Shown in pieces: positions 52,385 to 60,001 of a DNA stretch of 64,000 nucleotides. The translations under genes were made by a program, and so were the position numbers. Positions within the stretch are counted from its first letter, which is position 1; each line of letters begins with the position of its first letter. The notes under the pieces are model-generated. The model searched no databases, was not told where the DNA came from, and was given only the letters and a program-made list of their open reading frames with translations. The stretch covers positions 310,001 through 374,000 of the forward strand of contig CALSTO010000002.1 of NCBI GenBank assembly GCA_943789295.1. The letters run 5' to 3'. Source of the stretch: MAG-121220-bin8 sp002700465 (GTDB lineage Bacteria; Bacteroidota; Bacteroidia; Flavobacteriales; Flavobacteriaceae).

Positions 52385-53098
52385 TTAAAATTTAAAGTTT
52401 GAATCTTTTATAACATCACTCATATTAAAGACACCTTTTTTATTTAAGATCCATTCTGCTGCTATCACAGCACCCAATGCAAATCCTTTTCTGTTGTGAG
52501 CAGTATGTTTAATTTCTAATGAATCTATTTCAGAATTGTATTGTACCGTATGAGTTCCCGGAATATTATCTTCTCTTTTAGAAATCATTTTTATAGTATC
52601 CTTATTATTTTTATCAAATGACCATTCTGAATATTTTGAGTTAACTATAATTTCATCTGCTAAGGTAATTGCTGTTCCACTTGGCTTGTCGAGTTTTTGC
52701 TTATGATGGATTTCTTCAATATTAATATTATAATCTTTATAATTTCCGACAAGAGTTGCAAGTTTTTTATTAAGTTCAAAAAATAAATTTACTCCTAAAC
52801 TGTAGTTCGATGAGTACATAAAACTGGTGTTTGTTTTTTTAGAATGTTCTACAATGTCATCATAGTTCTCTAACCATCCTGTGGTACCACTTACAATTGG
52901 AATTAAACTGTCAAGTGATAACTTTATATTATTAACTGCTGAATCAGGCGTACTGAAGTTAATTGCCACATCAGTATTTATTAGTTTATCAACTAAATCC
53001 TCTCTATCAATAATTATTGAAATGGAATGACCTCTTTCTAAAGAAATTTTTTCAATTTCTCTACCCATTTTACCATATCCGAGTAATGCTATTTTCAT
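52385..53098 (-). CDS. dapB: 4-hydroxy-tetrahydrodipicolinate reductase
   Basis: 237 residues. The enzyme reduces the dipicolinate precursor in lysine and meso-diaminopimelate (cell wall) synthesis with NAD(P)H. Motifs: 'IALLGYGKMGREIEKIS' (dinucleotide fold), 'VAINFSTPDSAVNNI', 'VSGTTGWLE', 'SSNYSLGVNLFF', the active-site signature 'IEEIHHKQKLDKPSGTA' and 'IKHTAHNRKGFALGAVIAAEWI'. All key His/Lys residues are present. It directly abuts DUF5683 upstream and precedes lepB. Confidence 0.96.
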   Translation of the reverse strand: MKIALLGYGKMGREIEKISLERGHSISIIIDREDLVDKLINTDVAINFSTPDSAVNNIKLSLDSLIPIVSGTTGWLENYDDIVEHSKKTNTSFMYSSNYSLGVNLFFELNKKLATLVGNYKDYNINIEEIHHKQKLDKPSGTAITLADEIIVNSKYSEWSFDKNNKDTIKMISKREDNIPGTHTVQYNSEIDSLEIKHTAHNRKGFALGAVIAAEWILNKKGVFNMSDVIKDSNFKF

Positions 53099-53635
53099 TT
53101 AAAAATTCAAATTTAGTGATAATCCAATTGATTCATATGTTAACTCATCACCATTATTTAAATAAGGTTTTAAAGTTAAAGATTCGTTTACGTTATATTG
53201 TTTTAAATGAGAATCTATGTTAGCATCTAAAATATTTAAAATATAAAAACCAACTATAAATACCATTGATAGGTCTCTGTTTTTTTTATGAAAATCTGCA
53301 CCGTCTAATAATCTGTCATCATCTAAAATTAAATTTTGATAGGGATCATTTTTGTATCCAGCTTTTCTGCTTTTGTAGGCATTTCTATAATCCCAGTATT
53401 TTTTTTGATTAAAATCATAAGAATAAATAGATGTGCCAATAGCTGCATAAACTATTGGTATTTTCCAATATTTCTTGTTAAAACCCTGGCCTAAACCAGG
53501 AAGAACAGCTGAGTAAAATGCAGCTTTTGAGGGAGCAGATGGATCTAACTCATCAAATAGTATTTCTTTTTCTTGAGAAATAGCTGATATTGAGATTAGA
53601 GTTATTAAAAATGTTGTAAAGAATCTATTTATCAC
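53099..53635 (-). CDS. DUF5683 protein, exported
   Basis: 178 residues. An N-terminal signal peptide ('FFTTFLITLISISAISQ') is followed by 'DPSAPSKAAFYSAVLPGLGQGFNKKYWKIPIVYAAIGTSIYSYDFN', the hallmark of DUF5683, which resembles the conserved 'P.KA...S..LPG.GQ.YN..YWK.P' element of small TM2-like proteins. A second hydrophobic segment is near residue 128-142. Function is unknown. It is conserved between parB and dapB in flavobacteria. Its start overlaps the parB end by 11 bp, and its stop abuts the dapB ATG. Confidence 0.85.
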   Translation of the reverse strand: MINRFFTTFLITLISISAISQEKEILFDELDPSAPSKAAFYSAVLPGLGQGFNKKYWKIPIVYAAIGTSIYSYDFNQKKYWDYRNAYKSRKAGYKNDPYQNLILDDDRLLDGADFHKKNRDLSMVFIVGFYILNILDANIDSHLKQYNVNESLTLKPYLNNGDELTYESIGLSLNLNF

Positions 53636-54518
53636 TTGAAAGTTTCTTTATTATCTTATTATAATCTTCAATGTTATTAAAAGAAATCAAAACTGAACCT
53701 TTGTTTTTTGTTTTTAACGATACTTTAACCTCAACTTTTAATTTTTGAGATAATCTTTCAATATCATTTTTATAAAAATCTGTACTTATAACTTTTTTAA
53801 TCTTTTTTATTGAAGAATCTTTACTAGAAATTAGTTTTTCAGCTTGTCTAACTGAAAGAGAGTCAGATAAAATCTTTTTGTAATATTTTAATTGTAAATC
53901 TTTTTCCTCAATTGAAACTAGTGTTTTTCCATGACCCATTGAGATGAATCCATCTCTAATTCCTGTTTGAATTATCGGATCTAGTTTCAAAAGCCGTAAA
54001 TAATTTGATATTGTAGATCTTTTTTTACCAACTCTGGCACTCATTTCGTCTTGAGTTAACATTACTTCATCAATAAGTCTTTGGTAACATAATGCAATTT
54101 CTATTGGATCTAAATTCTCTCTTTGTATGTTTTCAACTAAAGCCATTTCTAATGACTGTTGATCATTAGCAATTCTAATATACGCAGGAATAGATTTTAT
54201 TTTCAACAAGGAAACAGCTCTATATCTTCTTTCTCCAGAAATAATTTGAAATGATTTAAATCCGATTTTTCTAACAGTTATCGGTTGTATTATTCCCAAT
54301 TGTTCAATTGAATTAGCTAATTCCGATATTTTATCATTTTCAAAATTTGTTCTGGGTTGAAAAGGATTAATTTTAATTTGATTAATAGGTAATTCAATAA
54401 CATTTCCAATTAATTTATCTGCATTTGAATCTTGAGCTGAATTAATATCATTTTCCTGATTTTCAAGTAGAGCAGAAAGTCCTCTGCCAAGAGATTGTTT
54501 TTTATATGCTTTAGCCAT
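53625..54518 (-). CDS. parB: Chromosome-partitioning protein ParB
   Basis: 297 residues. The N-terminal 'KQSLGRGLSALLEN' is the ParA-interacting segment. The CTP-binding/N-domain has 'INQIKINPFQPRTNFENDKISELANSIEQLGIIQPITVRKI' and 'FQIISGERRYRAVSLL'. The helix-turn-helix part has 'LVENIQRENLDPIEIALCYQRLI' and 'RVGKKRSTISNYLRLLKL'. The C-terminal dimer domain follows. It binds parS and loads onto origin-proximal DNA. It overlaps parA by 8 bp. I saw no CACGTG-centred parS site in the surrounding sequence. Confidence 0.95.
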   Translation of the reverse strand: MAKAYKKQSLGRGLSALLENQENDINSAQDSNADKLIGNVIELPINQIKINPFQPRTNFENDKISELANSIEQLGIIQPITVRKIGFKSFQIISGERRYRAVSLLKIKSIPAYIRIANDQQSLEMALVENIQRENLDPIEIALCYQRLIDEVMLTQDEMSARVGKKRSTISNYLRLLKLDPIIQTGIRDGFISMGHGKTLVSIEEKDLQLKYYKKILSDSLSVRQAEKLISSKDSSIKKIKKVISTDFYKNDIERLSQKLKVEVKVSLKTKNKGSVLISFNNIEDYNKIIKKLSSDK

Positions 54519-55284
54519 TTTTATTATTGTTAATTAATTCATGGGCGAGCTTTATATAGTTTTTTGCTCCTTTACTAGTTGAATCGTAATCTATTATATT
54601 TTTTCCATGACTTGGAGCTTCTCCAAGCGTTACATTTCTCTGAATTATTGTTTTAAAAACCATATTATGAAAGTGTTTTCTTACCTCTTCTACGACTTGA
54701 TTTGAAAGTCTTAACCTTGAGTCATACATTGTTAAAAGTAACCCCTCAATATTTAAATTTGGATTATGAACCTTTTGAATACTTTTTACAGTGTTTAATA
54801 GTTTACCCAATCCCTCTAATGCAAAGTATTCACACTGGATAGGAATAATCACCGAATTTGATGCAGTTAATGCATTAAGGGTTATTAGTCCAAGAGAGGG
54901 AGCACAATCAATAACTATATAATCGTAATTATCCTTAATATTCCCAAGCGCCTTTTTTAACATAAATTCTCTGTTGGGGTGGTTAACTAATTCAAGTTCA
55001 ATAGCAACCAGATCAATATTTGAGGGTATGATGTCTAAATTTGGGGTGTTCGATTTTATTATTATGTTTTCTGCTTTTTCGGTATGTTCAAGCAAATGAT
55101 AAGAAGAATATTTAATTTTTTTTAAATTAATTCCAATTCCTGAAGTTGCATTTGCTTGAGGGTCAAGGTCTATTAACAGAACTTTTTGTTCTAAGATTCC
55201 CAAGCAAGCAGAAAGGTTTAGAGCTGTAGTTGTTTTGCCCACTCCGCCTTTTTGATTGGAAACTGAAATTATTTTACCCATCAA
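54511..55284 (-). CDS. parA: Chromosome-partitioning ATPase ParA (Soj)
   Basis: 257 residues of the Walker-type ParA family. The deviant Walker A is 'ISVSNQKGGVGKTTTALNL', followed by 'LLIDLDPQANATSGIGIN', 'YIVIDCAPSLGLITLNAL' (Walker B), 'IPIQCEYFALEGLGKLLNTV' and 'IIQRNVTLGEAPSHGKNIIDYD'. It has no N-terminal helix-turn-helix, so it is the chromosomal Soj kind. It forms a module with parB and sits among housekeeping genes, so it is not plasmid-derived. TATATTTG lies 37 bp before the ATG. Confidence 0.96.
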   Translation of the reverse strand: MMGKIISVSNQKGGVGKTTTALNLSACLGILEQKVLLIDLDPQANATSGIGINLKKIKYSSYHLLEHTEKAENIIIKSNTPNLDIIPSNIDLVAIELELVNHPNREFMLKKALGNIKDNYDYIVIDCAPSLGLITLNALTASNSVIIPIQCEYFALEGLGKLLNTVKSIQKVHNPNLNIEGLLLTMYDSRLRLSNQVVEEVRKHFHNMVFKTIIQRNVTLGEAPSHGKNIIDYDSTSKGAKNYIKLAHELINNNKNG

Positions 55285-55320
55285 TATATATTTATTTTAA
55301 AAATACAATATTTTGAAACT

Positions 55321-55328
55321 CAAATATA
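55321..55328 (-). promoter_or_regulatory. Possible -7 promoter box for the parA operon
   Basis: On the minus strand TATATTTG matches TAnnTTTG exactly, 36 bp before the parA ATG, in the gap after the divIC-like stop. A -33 TTTG is not seen. It may start the parA to wbqC transcript. Confidence 0.4.
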
Positions 55329-55351
55329 GATCTAACAGGGGTTTTTGTTAA

Positions 55352-55687
55352 CTAGTTTTTAATACTGTCTTTGAATTCAATTATGTAGATTTCTTCTCCC
55401 TCTTTCTTCATAAAAAATTTTTCTCTTGCAAACGCTTCATAGTTGTCTGGATCTTTTAAATCATTAATCAACTTCTGGTCATTTGCAATTTCTTTTTTTA
55501 ATTTTTCTTTTCTTATGATTAAATCGTCAATTTCTGAGTTAAGAGTACTATGAAAGATATAAGAGTTTGTATCAATAAATAACATCCAAATAAAAAAGAA
55601 CAAACTAACTAATATGTAAAAATTTGTAAAAATTTTAAAGTATCTATTTGATTTTATTTTTTTTATAATAATTTTAAATGAATTCAT
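55352..55687 (-). CDS. FtsB/DivIC-family septum protein
   Basis: 111 residues. A short basic cytoplasmic N-terminus is followed by a single membrane helix (about 18-39, 'NFYILVSLFFFIWMLFID'), then a coiled coil (about 50-80, 'SEIDDLIIRKEKLKKEIANDQKLINDL') and the family motif 'DPDNYEAFAREKFFMKKEGEEIYIIEF', typical of DivIC/FtsB proteins. These form the FtsQLB-like complex of the divisome. It overlaps the end of udk by 14 bp. The pairing of udk with a DivIC-like gene is common in flavobacteria. Confidence 0.88.
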   Translation of the reverse strand: MNSFKIIIKKIKSNRYFKIFTNFYILVSLFFFIWMLFIDTNSYIFHSTLNSEIDDLIIRKEKLKKEIANDQKLINDLKDPDNYEAFAREKFFMKKEGEEIYIIEFKDSIKN

Positions 55688-56294
55688 TTATTAAGTTTAT
55701 TACTCCATTTATTGATTTTTGATTACTATTTATAATCACATTTGCTTTTGTTCTTGATGGAAAAATAAATTCTTGATACATGGGTTCACACATTTCGTTA
55801 AATCGATTTATAACTTCTTCTTCTGTCCTGCCTCTTTCGTTTATGTCTCGTTTTATTCTTCTCTCCAACCTTGTAACAGAATCTAAATTTAGAAATAATC
55901 CAAAATCAATTAAATTTATTAATTCTGCATTACAAAATATATGAAGTCCCTCTAAAATTATTATTCTTTTTGGTTTTAAAAGTTTGTTTTTTTTTAATCT
56001 TTTATGGCTTTTGTAGGAGTAAACAGGTTCTTTTATGCTATTGTTTTTTATTAAATTATTTAAGTGTTTAATAAGAAGCTCAAAGTCTATAGAATTAGGA
56101 TGATCAAAATTGATTTGTGATCTTTCTTTAAAACTTAAATCAGAATGGTCTTTATAATATGAATCCGTATTTATTTTATTAACTCCTGTTTTTTTATAAT
56201 AGTCTTTTAATTTTTCAGAGATTGTTGATTTTCCTGAGCATGTTCCACCACAAATACCAATTATAAAAACTTTAGAATCTTTAGACTTCATCAA
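55674..56294 (-). CDS. udk: Uridine kinase
   Basis: 206 residues. It phosphorylates uridine and cytidine with ATP or GTP for nucleoside salvage. The P-loop 'FIIGICGGTCSGKSTISEKL' is at about 9-28; other landmarks are 'INTDSYYKDHSDL', 'NFDHPNSIDFELLIKHL', 'IIILEGLHIFCNAELINLIDF' and 'RLERRIKRDINERGRTEEEVINRF'. The usual Udk length and motif order are kept. It overlaps the sugar dehydrogenase upstream by 14 bp and the divIC-like gene downstream by 14 bp. Confidence 0.93.
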   Translation of the reverse strand: MMKSKDSKVFIIGICGGTCSGKSTISEKLKDYYKKTGVNKINTDSYYKDHSDLSFKERSQINFDHPNSIDFELLIKHLNNLIKNNSIKEPVYSYKSHKRLKKNKLLKPKRIIILEGLHIFCNAELINLIDFGLFLNLDSVTRLERRIKRDINERGRTEEEVINRFNEMCEPMYQEFIFPSRTKANVIINSNQKSINGVINLINEFI

Positions 56295-57768
56295 CTTCCT
56301 TTTCAGTAACTAATTTTTCTGTTTTATTACCCCAACTGTTTAAAATGTAATTCATTATTTCCGCAATCTCTTGGTTATCTAAGCCCATTTTTTCCATATT
56401 TAAATTATAATTAATGCCATTAACTACAATTGGTCCAGAAAGTCCATATTTAATCGCTTTTATCGATTCAATGCGTTTGTTTAATAAGTAATCTGCATTT
56501 GCAAGAGGAGGATAAGCTCCTTCAACTCCATTACCATCTGACATATGACACCTCATACAAAAATCCTCGTATAATTCTTTTCCGATTGGATAATTATTGA
56601 TCTCAGATATTTTTAAATTATTTTTTTTTTTTGACGGTACTATTTTGTAAACTCCTTTATTTTCAATTGAAACATAAATATAACCATCAGGTCCCTGCTT
56701 TACATCTCTTGGTCTTCCCAAACCTTCGGCTATTTTTGATCTGGAAATGACTTTATTGTCTTTTATTCCAACTCTTTCAATATATTTAAATACAAGTGCT
56801 CCAGCAAGTAAACTGCCTTTCCATCCTGGATATATTTCACTTGAAATATATTCGAATGAACTTGGTGCTATTGAGGGTAGCCAATAATACAAAGGTTGTT
56901 CCATATTTGGAAGACTTTTATCTTTTGTTATTGTTGTTCCACTGTAATTTATTCCATAAGTTATTTTAGGCCATCCATAGTTTTTTCCTTTTTTAATTAT
57001 ATTAATCTCATCTCCTCCTCTTGGACCATGTTCATTTGTCCAAATTTCACCAGTTTCTGGATGTTTAAACATACCTTGAGGATTTCGGTGACCATAAGAA
57101 TAAATAGCTTTTTTTGCATTTTCTTCTTCATAAAATGGATTATCTAAAGGAATTGTTCCGTCATCTTTTATTCTGTATATTTTTCCACCATCAATAGTTA
57201 TATCTTGTGGATTTACATTTCTATTCCCTCTATCTCCAATTGAAAAATATAAATAATTTTCATTGTCAAATTCCATTCTTGATCCAAAATGTTGACCTTT
57301 TTTTGAATTGGGAGAGCCTTTATATAAAACTTCTAAGTCTACTAATGAATTATCAATTAGTTTAGCTCTAGCTATTGTGGTATTCCCGCCTTTTCCTTTA
57401 ATATCCTCAGATGCGTAAGATAAATAAAGCCATTTATTTTCTTTAAATTCTGGATGAAGGGCGATGTCTAAAAGCCCACCTTGACCCCTAAAGTATATTT
57501 CCGGAAGACCGTTTATTTCTGTTTTTACCCCATTTTTGTAGTGATAAATAGACCCAGATTTTATTGAAGCAAGTATAGAATTATCGTTTAAAAATTCAAT
57601 TCCCCATATTATGTTTTCATCTTCGAAAACCAATTCCATTTCAAAGTTTTCTTCGTTGGTTATTATTGAATTTTTGTTTTCCTTATCTAGTGGTTTTAAA
57701 TCCTGTGCACAGGAATAGTTTATTATAAAGATTGCTAATAGTATACTGATTGAAAATTTATTTTTCAT
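56281..57768 (-). CDS. PQQ-type sugar dehydrogenase fused to cytochrome c
   Basis: 495 residues. The N-terminal leader 'SISILLAIFIINYSCAQ' is signal- or lipoprotein-like (Cys20). A six-bladed glucose/sorbosone dehydrogenase propeller spans about 45-380, with 'GGLLDIALHPEF', 'DRGNRNVNPQDITIDGGKIYRI', 'YSYGHRNPQGMFKHPETGEIWTNEHGPRGGDEIN' and 'GYIYVSIENKGVYKI'. A C-terminal cytochrome c domain follows with heme motif 'CMRCH' (about 412-416) and 'ANADYLL'. It would oxidise a sugar or aldose in the periplasm and pass electrons to the heme. Being upstream of udk on one transcript seems accidental. Confidence 0.88.
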   Translation of the reverse strand: MKNKFSISILLAIFIINYSCAQDLKPLDKENKNSIITNEENFEMELVFEDENIIWGIEFLNDNSILASIKSGSIYHYKNGVKTEINGLPEIYFRGQGGLLDIALHPEFKENKWLYLSYASEDIKGKGGNTTIARAKLIDNSLVDLEVLYKGSPNSKKGQHFGSRMEFDNENYLYFSIGDRGNRNVNPQDITIDGGKIYRIKDDGTIPLDNPFYEEENAKKAIYSYGHRNPQGMFKHPETGEIWTNEHGPRGGDEINIIKKGKNYGWPKITYGINYSGTTITKDKSLPNMEQPLYYWLPSIAPSSFEYISSEIYPGWKGSLLAGALVFKYIERVGIKDNKVISRSKIAEGLGRPRDVKQGPDGYIYVSIENKGVYKIVPSKKKNNLKISEINNYPIGKELYEDFCMRCHMSDGNGVEGAYPPLANADYLLNKRIESIKAIKYGLSGPIVVNGINYNLNMEKMGLDNQEIAEIMNYILNSWGNKTEKLVTEKEVDEV

Positions 57769-57787
57769 ATTTATTTAATTTATTTAA

Positions 57788-57907
57788 TTAATTGCCTCCA
57801 CTTTCAGCTAATATTTGAAGTAAATCTAAAAATAAATTAATAATATCTAAATATAGATTTACTGCGATTTTTATTGCAGTTGACCAGGATTCATCACCAG
57901 CGTTCAT
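57788..57907 (-). pseudogene. C-terminal remnant of a Bax-inhibitor-1/YccA-like membrane protein
   Basis: A 39-codon stretch beginning MNAGDESWSTAIKIAVNLYL and ending in 'LFLDLLQILAESGGN'. The pattern 'GDExxxxAxxxAxxLYLDxINLFLxLLxI' is the final helix of BI-1/YccA family proteins, which are normally about 220-250 residues. The matching frame extends only five codons further upstream before a TAA, and then the tRNA-Pro(GGG) gene begins 27 bp before the ATG. The N-terminal 80% of the gene is therefore missing, cut at the 3' side of the tRNA. It could be translated as a micropeptide, but a decayed gene is more likely. Confidence 0.6.
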
Positions 57908-57930
57908 TTGTTTTTGTCTAAGTTAAAAAA

Positions 57931-58008
<78 letters not shown>

Positions 58009-58044
58009 AAAATTAAAAATTATTTATGTTAAAATATAAATAAA

Positions 58045-58080
58045 AAATCCTTAAACATAATTATGTATGCTTAAGGATTT
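58045..58080 (-). terminator. Hairpin between the two tRNA-Pro genes
   Basis: AAATCCTTAA (58045-58054) pairs perfectly with TTAAGGATTT (58071-58080) around a 16-nt loop. On the minus strand it follows tRNA-Pro(UGG) by 3 bp and is followed by a T-rich run, fitting a weak intrinsic terminator or processing signal. Confidence 0.55.
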
Positions 58081-58083
58081 AAG

Positions 58084-58158
58084 TCGGGGTGGCAGGATTC
58101 GAACCTGCGACCTCCGCGTCCCAAACGCGGCGCGATAACCGGGCTACGCTACACCCCG
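58084..58158 (-). tRNA. tRNA-Pro (anticodon UGG)
   Basis: A 75-nt cloverleaf on the minus strand. Acceptor CGGGGTG/CACCCCG with discriminator A, T arm GGTTCGAATCC, anticodon stem CCGCG/CGCGG with loop TTTGGGA, giving anticodon UGG. No encoded CCA. A consensus promoter lies directly upstream. UGG can read most proline codons, so the neighbouring GGG tRNA is partly redundant. Confidence 0.96.
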
Positions 58159-58169
58159 TAAACCGGCAG

Positions 58170-58200
58170 CAAATATAGTATTATTTCAAAAATCATCAAA
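58170..58200 (-). promoter_or_regulatory. Consensus Bacteroidota promoter for the tRNA-Pro genes
   Basis: On the minus strand: TTTG (58200-58197), 19 bp spacer, TATATTTG (58177-58170). Both boxes match TTTG-N19 to 21-TAnnTTTG exactly. The start of transcription would fall about 6 bp before the mature tRNA. It is the best promoter match I found in the window. Confidence 0.8.
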
Positions 58201-58302
58201 TAATACTTAAGAATAATGAGTAATATTTTTGATGATAACTTTTTAAAGATTTTTGTTAAGCAAATGATCAAATATTATAAATTTACTTTTTAAATTATTT
58301 AT

Positions 58303-59244
58303 ATGTCAACCGAAAGAATTAAAAACTTAATTATAGGCTCTGGTCCAGCGGGTTATACTGCAGCTATTTATGCTTCAAGAGCAGATTTGAAACCAGTTTT
58401 GTATACAGGTATGGAGCCTGGAGGACAATTAACAACAACTACAGAAGTTGATAATTTTCCTGGTTATCCGGATGGCGTTGATGGCCCCACTATGATGGTT
58501 GAACTTCAAAAGCAAGCTGAAAGGTTTGGAACCGATGTAAGAATTGGTTTAGTAACTAAAGTAGTTTTAAGTGATAAGTCTGGTGGAATTCATAAAGTAA
58601 CTGTTGATAATAATATTGAAATTGAGGCTGAAAGTGTAATTATTTCAACAGGAGCAACTGCAAAGTATTTAGGTATTCCCTCCGAGCAAAGGTTAAGAGG
58701 AGGTGGAGTTTCTGCTTGTGCAGTATGTGACGGGTTTTTTTATAAAGGACAAGATGTTGCAATTGTTGGAGGTGGAGATACTGCGGCTGAAGAAGCAACA
58801 TATTTAGCTAATATATGTTCAAAGGTAACTATGATTGTAAGAAAAGGCGAAATGAGAGCCTCTAAGGCTATGCAACATAGAGTTGAATCTAAAGAAAATA
58901 TTGATGTTAAGTATTATTCTGAAATTAAAGAAGTTTTAGGTAAAGATGTTGTTGAAGGTGTTAGTGTAATTAATAATCAAACTCAAGAAATTACTAATGT
59001 TCCTGTAACTGGTCTTTTTATAGCTATAGGACATAAACCCAATACAGATATTTTTAAAGGTCAATTGGATATGGATGATTCAGGATATGTAATTACAAAA
59101 GGAAAGTCCACACATACAAATAAACCAGGAGTTTTTGCATCTGGTGATGTGCAGGACAAAGACTACAGACAAGCTGTCACAGCTGCAGGTACAGGCTGTA
59201 TGGCTGCATTAGATGCTGAAAGATATTTAGCAAGTCTGGATTAA
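58303..59244 (+). CDS. trxB: Thioredoxin-disulfide reductase
   Basis: 313 residues, low-molecular-weight TrxB. It transfers electrons from NADPH via FAD to thioredoxin. Motifs: FAD fold 'NLIIGSGPAGYTAAIYASRA', 'GMEPGGQLTTTTEVDNFPGYP', redox centre 'SACAVCDGFFYKGQDVAIVGGGDTAAEEATYL' (CAVC plus the NADPH fold), and C-terminal 'GVFASGDVQDKDYRQAVTAAGTGCMAALDAERYL'. The active site is complete. It is transcribed away from the tRNA genes. The 144 bp between the tRNA gene and this start hold the tRNA promoter and otherwise only AT-rich sequence. Confidence 0.97.
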   Translation: MSTERIKNLIIGSGPAGYTAAIYASRADLKPVLYTGMEPGGQLTTTTEVDNFPGYPDGVDGPTMMVELQKQAERFGTDVRIGLVTKVVLSDKSGGIHKVTVDNNIEIEAESVIISTGATAKYLGIPSEQRLRGGGVSACAVCDGFFYKGQDVAIVGGGDTAAEEATYLANICSKVTMIVRKGEMRASKAMQHRVESKENIDVKYYSEIKEVLGKDVVEGVSVINNQTQEITNVPVTGLFIAIGHKPNTDIFKGQLDMDDSGYVITKGKSTHTNKPGVFASGDVQDKDYRQAVTAAGTGCMAALDAERYLASLD

Positions 59245-59286
59245 GAATAGCTTTTAATTAGTATATTTATACTATACTATTTGATA

Positions 59287-59751
59287 ATGCAGAAATTTAC
59301 TCTTTTTATAAAAAATCAAATGTCATTTTTCTGGCTCCCTTCTGCTTGGATATGTGGAGTTAGAGTAGATTCGATAGAAAATAATAAGTGTACAGTAAGA
59401 GTAAAACTTGGTTTTTTTAACAAGAATCCATTTAAGTCTCTATTTTGGGCTGTACAAGGTATGGCTGCTGAAATGCCAGGGGGTTTATTACTCCAAAATA
59501 AAATAAAAAATAGTGGACAAAATATTGCTATGCTTCTTGTAGGTTCTTCTTCAAAATTTACTAAAAAGGCAGTAGGAAAAATATTATTTACTTTTGAAAA
59601 CGGTGAGTTGTTAGATGAATTGGTTAATCAAGCCGTTAAGACAAAAGAAGCTCAAACAATTACTATTAGAACCAGCGGAGTTGATGAAAATGGTGATGTT
59701 GTTTCTGAATTTTCGTTTAATTGGAGTATAAAACTTCGATCTAAAAGATAA
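59287..59751 (+). CDS. DUF4442 protein (hotdog-fold, thioesterase-like)
   Basis: 154 residues. 'MSFFWLPSAWICGVRVDSIENNKCTVRVKLGFFNKNPFKSLFWAVQGMAAEMPGG' (read as separate motifs) matches the DUF4442 family: a hotdog fold with a W/N-P-F-x-S-x-F-W-A central segment. Such proteins are placed near acyl-CoA thioesterases, but no activity is established. ATG 59287 is preferred to TTG 59281, two codons earlier. It is followed by a small conserved ORF on the same strand 64 bp later. Confidence 0.85.
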   Translation: MQKFTLFIKNQMSFFWLPSAWICGVRVDSIENNKCTVRVKLGFFNKNPFKSLFWAVQGMAAEMPGGLLLQNKIKNSGQNIAMLLVGSSSKFTKKAVGKILFTFENGELLDELVNQAVKTKEAQTITIRTSGVDENGDVVSEFSFNWSIKLRSKR

Positions 59752-59815
59752 CTATTAACATTTTGTTTGCATTTTAATTAAGATTTAATACATATCTTAA
59801 TGAAAAACCATTAAT

Positions 59816-60001
59816 ATGTCTAGATCCGTTTATAAATATACAGTTGAGGTTTTAAAGAAAGTTAGTTTCAATCCTAAACTATTTAAAAGAGAACTTGAAA
59901 AAGCATCAAAAAAACTTCTACCTCACGAATATACTGAGTTAATGATTTGGGCTAAGAATTTCAAATTTCAAAATCCACATTTGTATTACGTCGAAGTTTA
60001 A
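59816..60001 (+). CDS. Small conserved flavobacterial protein, unknown function
   Basis: 61 residues: starts MSRSVYKYTVEVLKKVSFNP and ends with 'NPHLYYVEV'. It is a soluble, basic, mostly helical protein with 'LFKRELEKASKKLLPHEYTELMIWAKNF' as the core. I recall similar small proteins annotated as hypothetical in many flavobacteria ('YKYTxEVLKKVSFDxxLFxKELxKAxxxLLPxE'), so it is probably a true gene. Function unknown. Its last 4 bp overlap the stop of the converging LysR-type gene. Confidence 0.7.
   Translation: MSRSVYKYTVEVLKKVSFNPKLFKRELEKASKKLLPHEYTELMIWAKNFKFQNPHLYYVEV

Noticed and set aside
53625..55284. ParA/ParB as plasmid partition genes
   Set aside because: They are joined to DUF5683, dapB and lepB in the usual flavobacterial chromosomal order. 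No parS (CACGTG core) or origin repeats were noticed nearby, so I also make no oriC claim.
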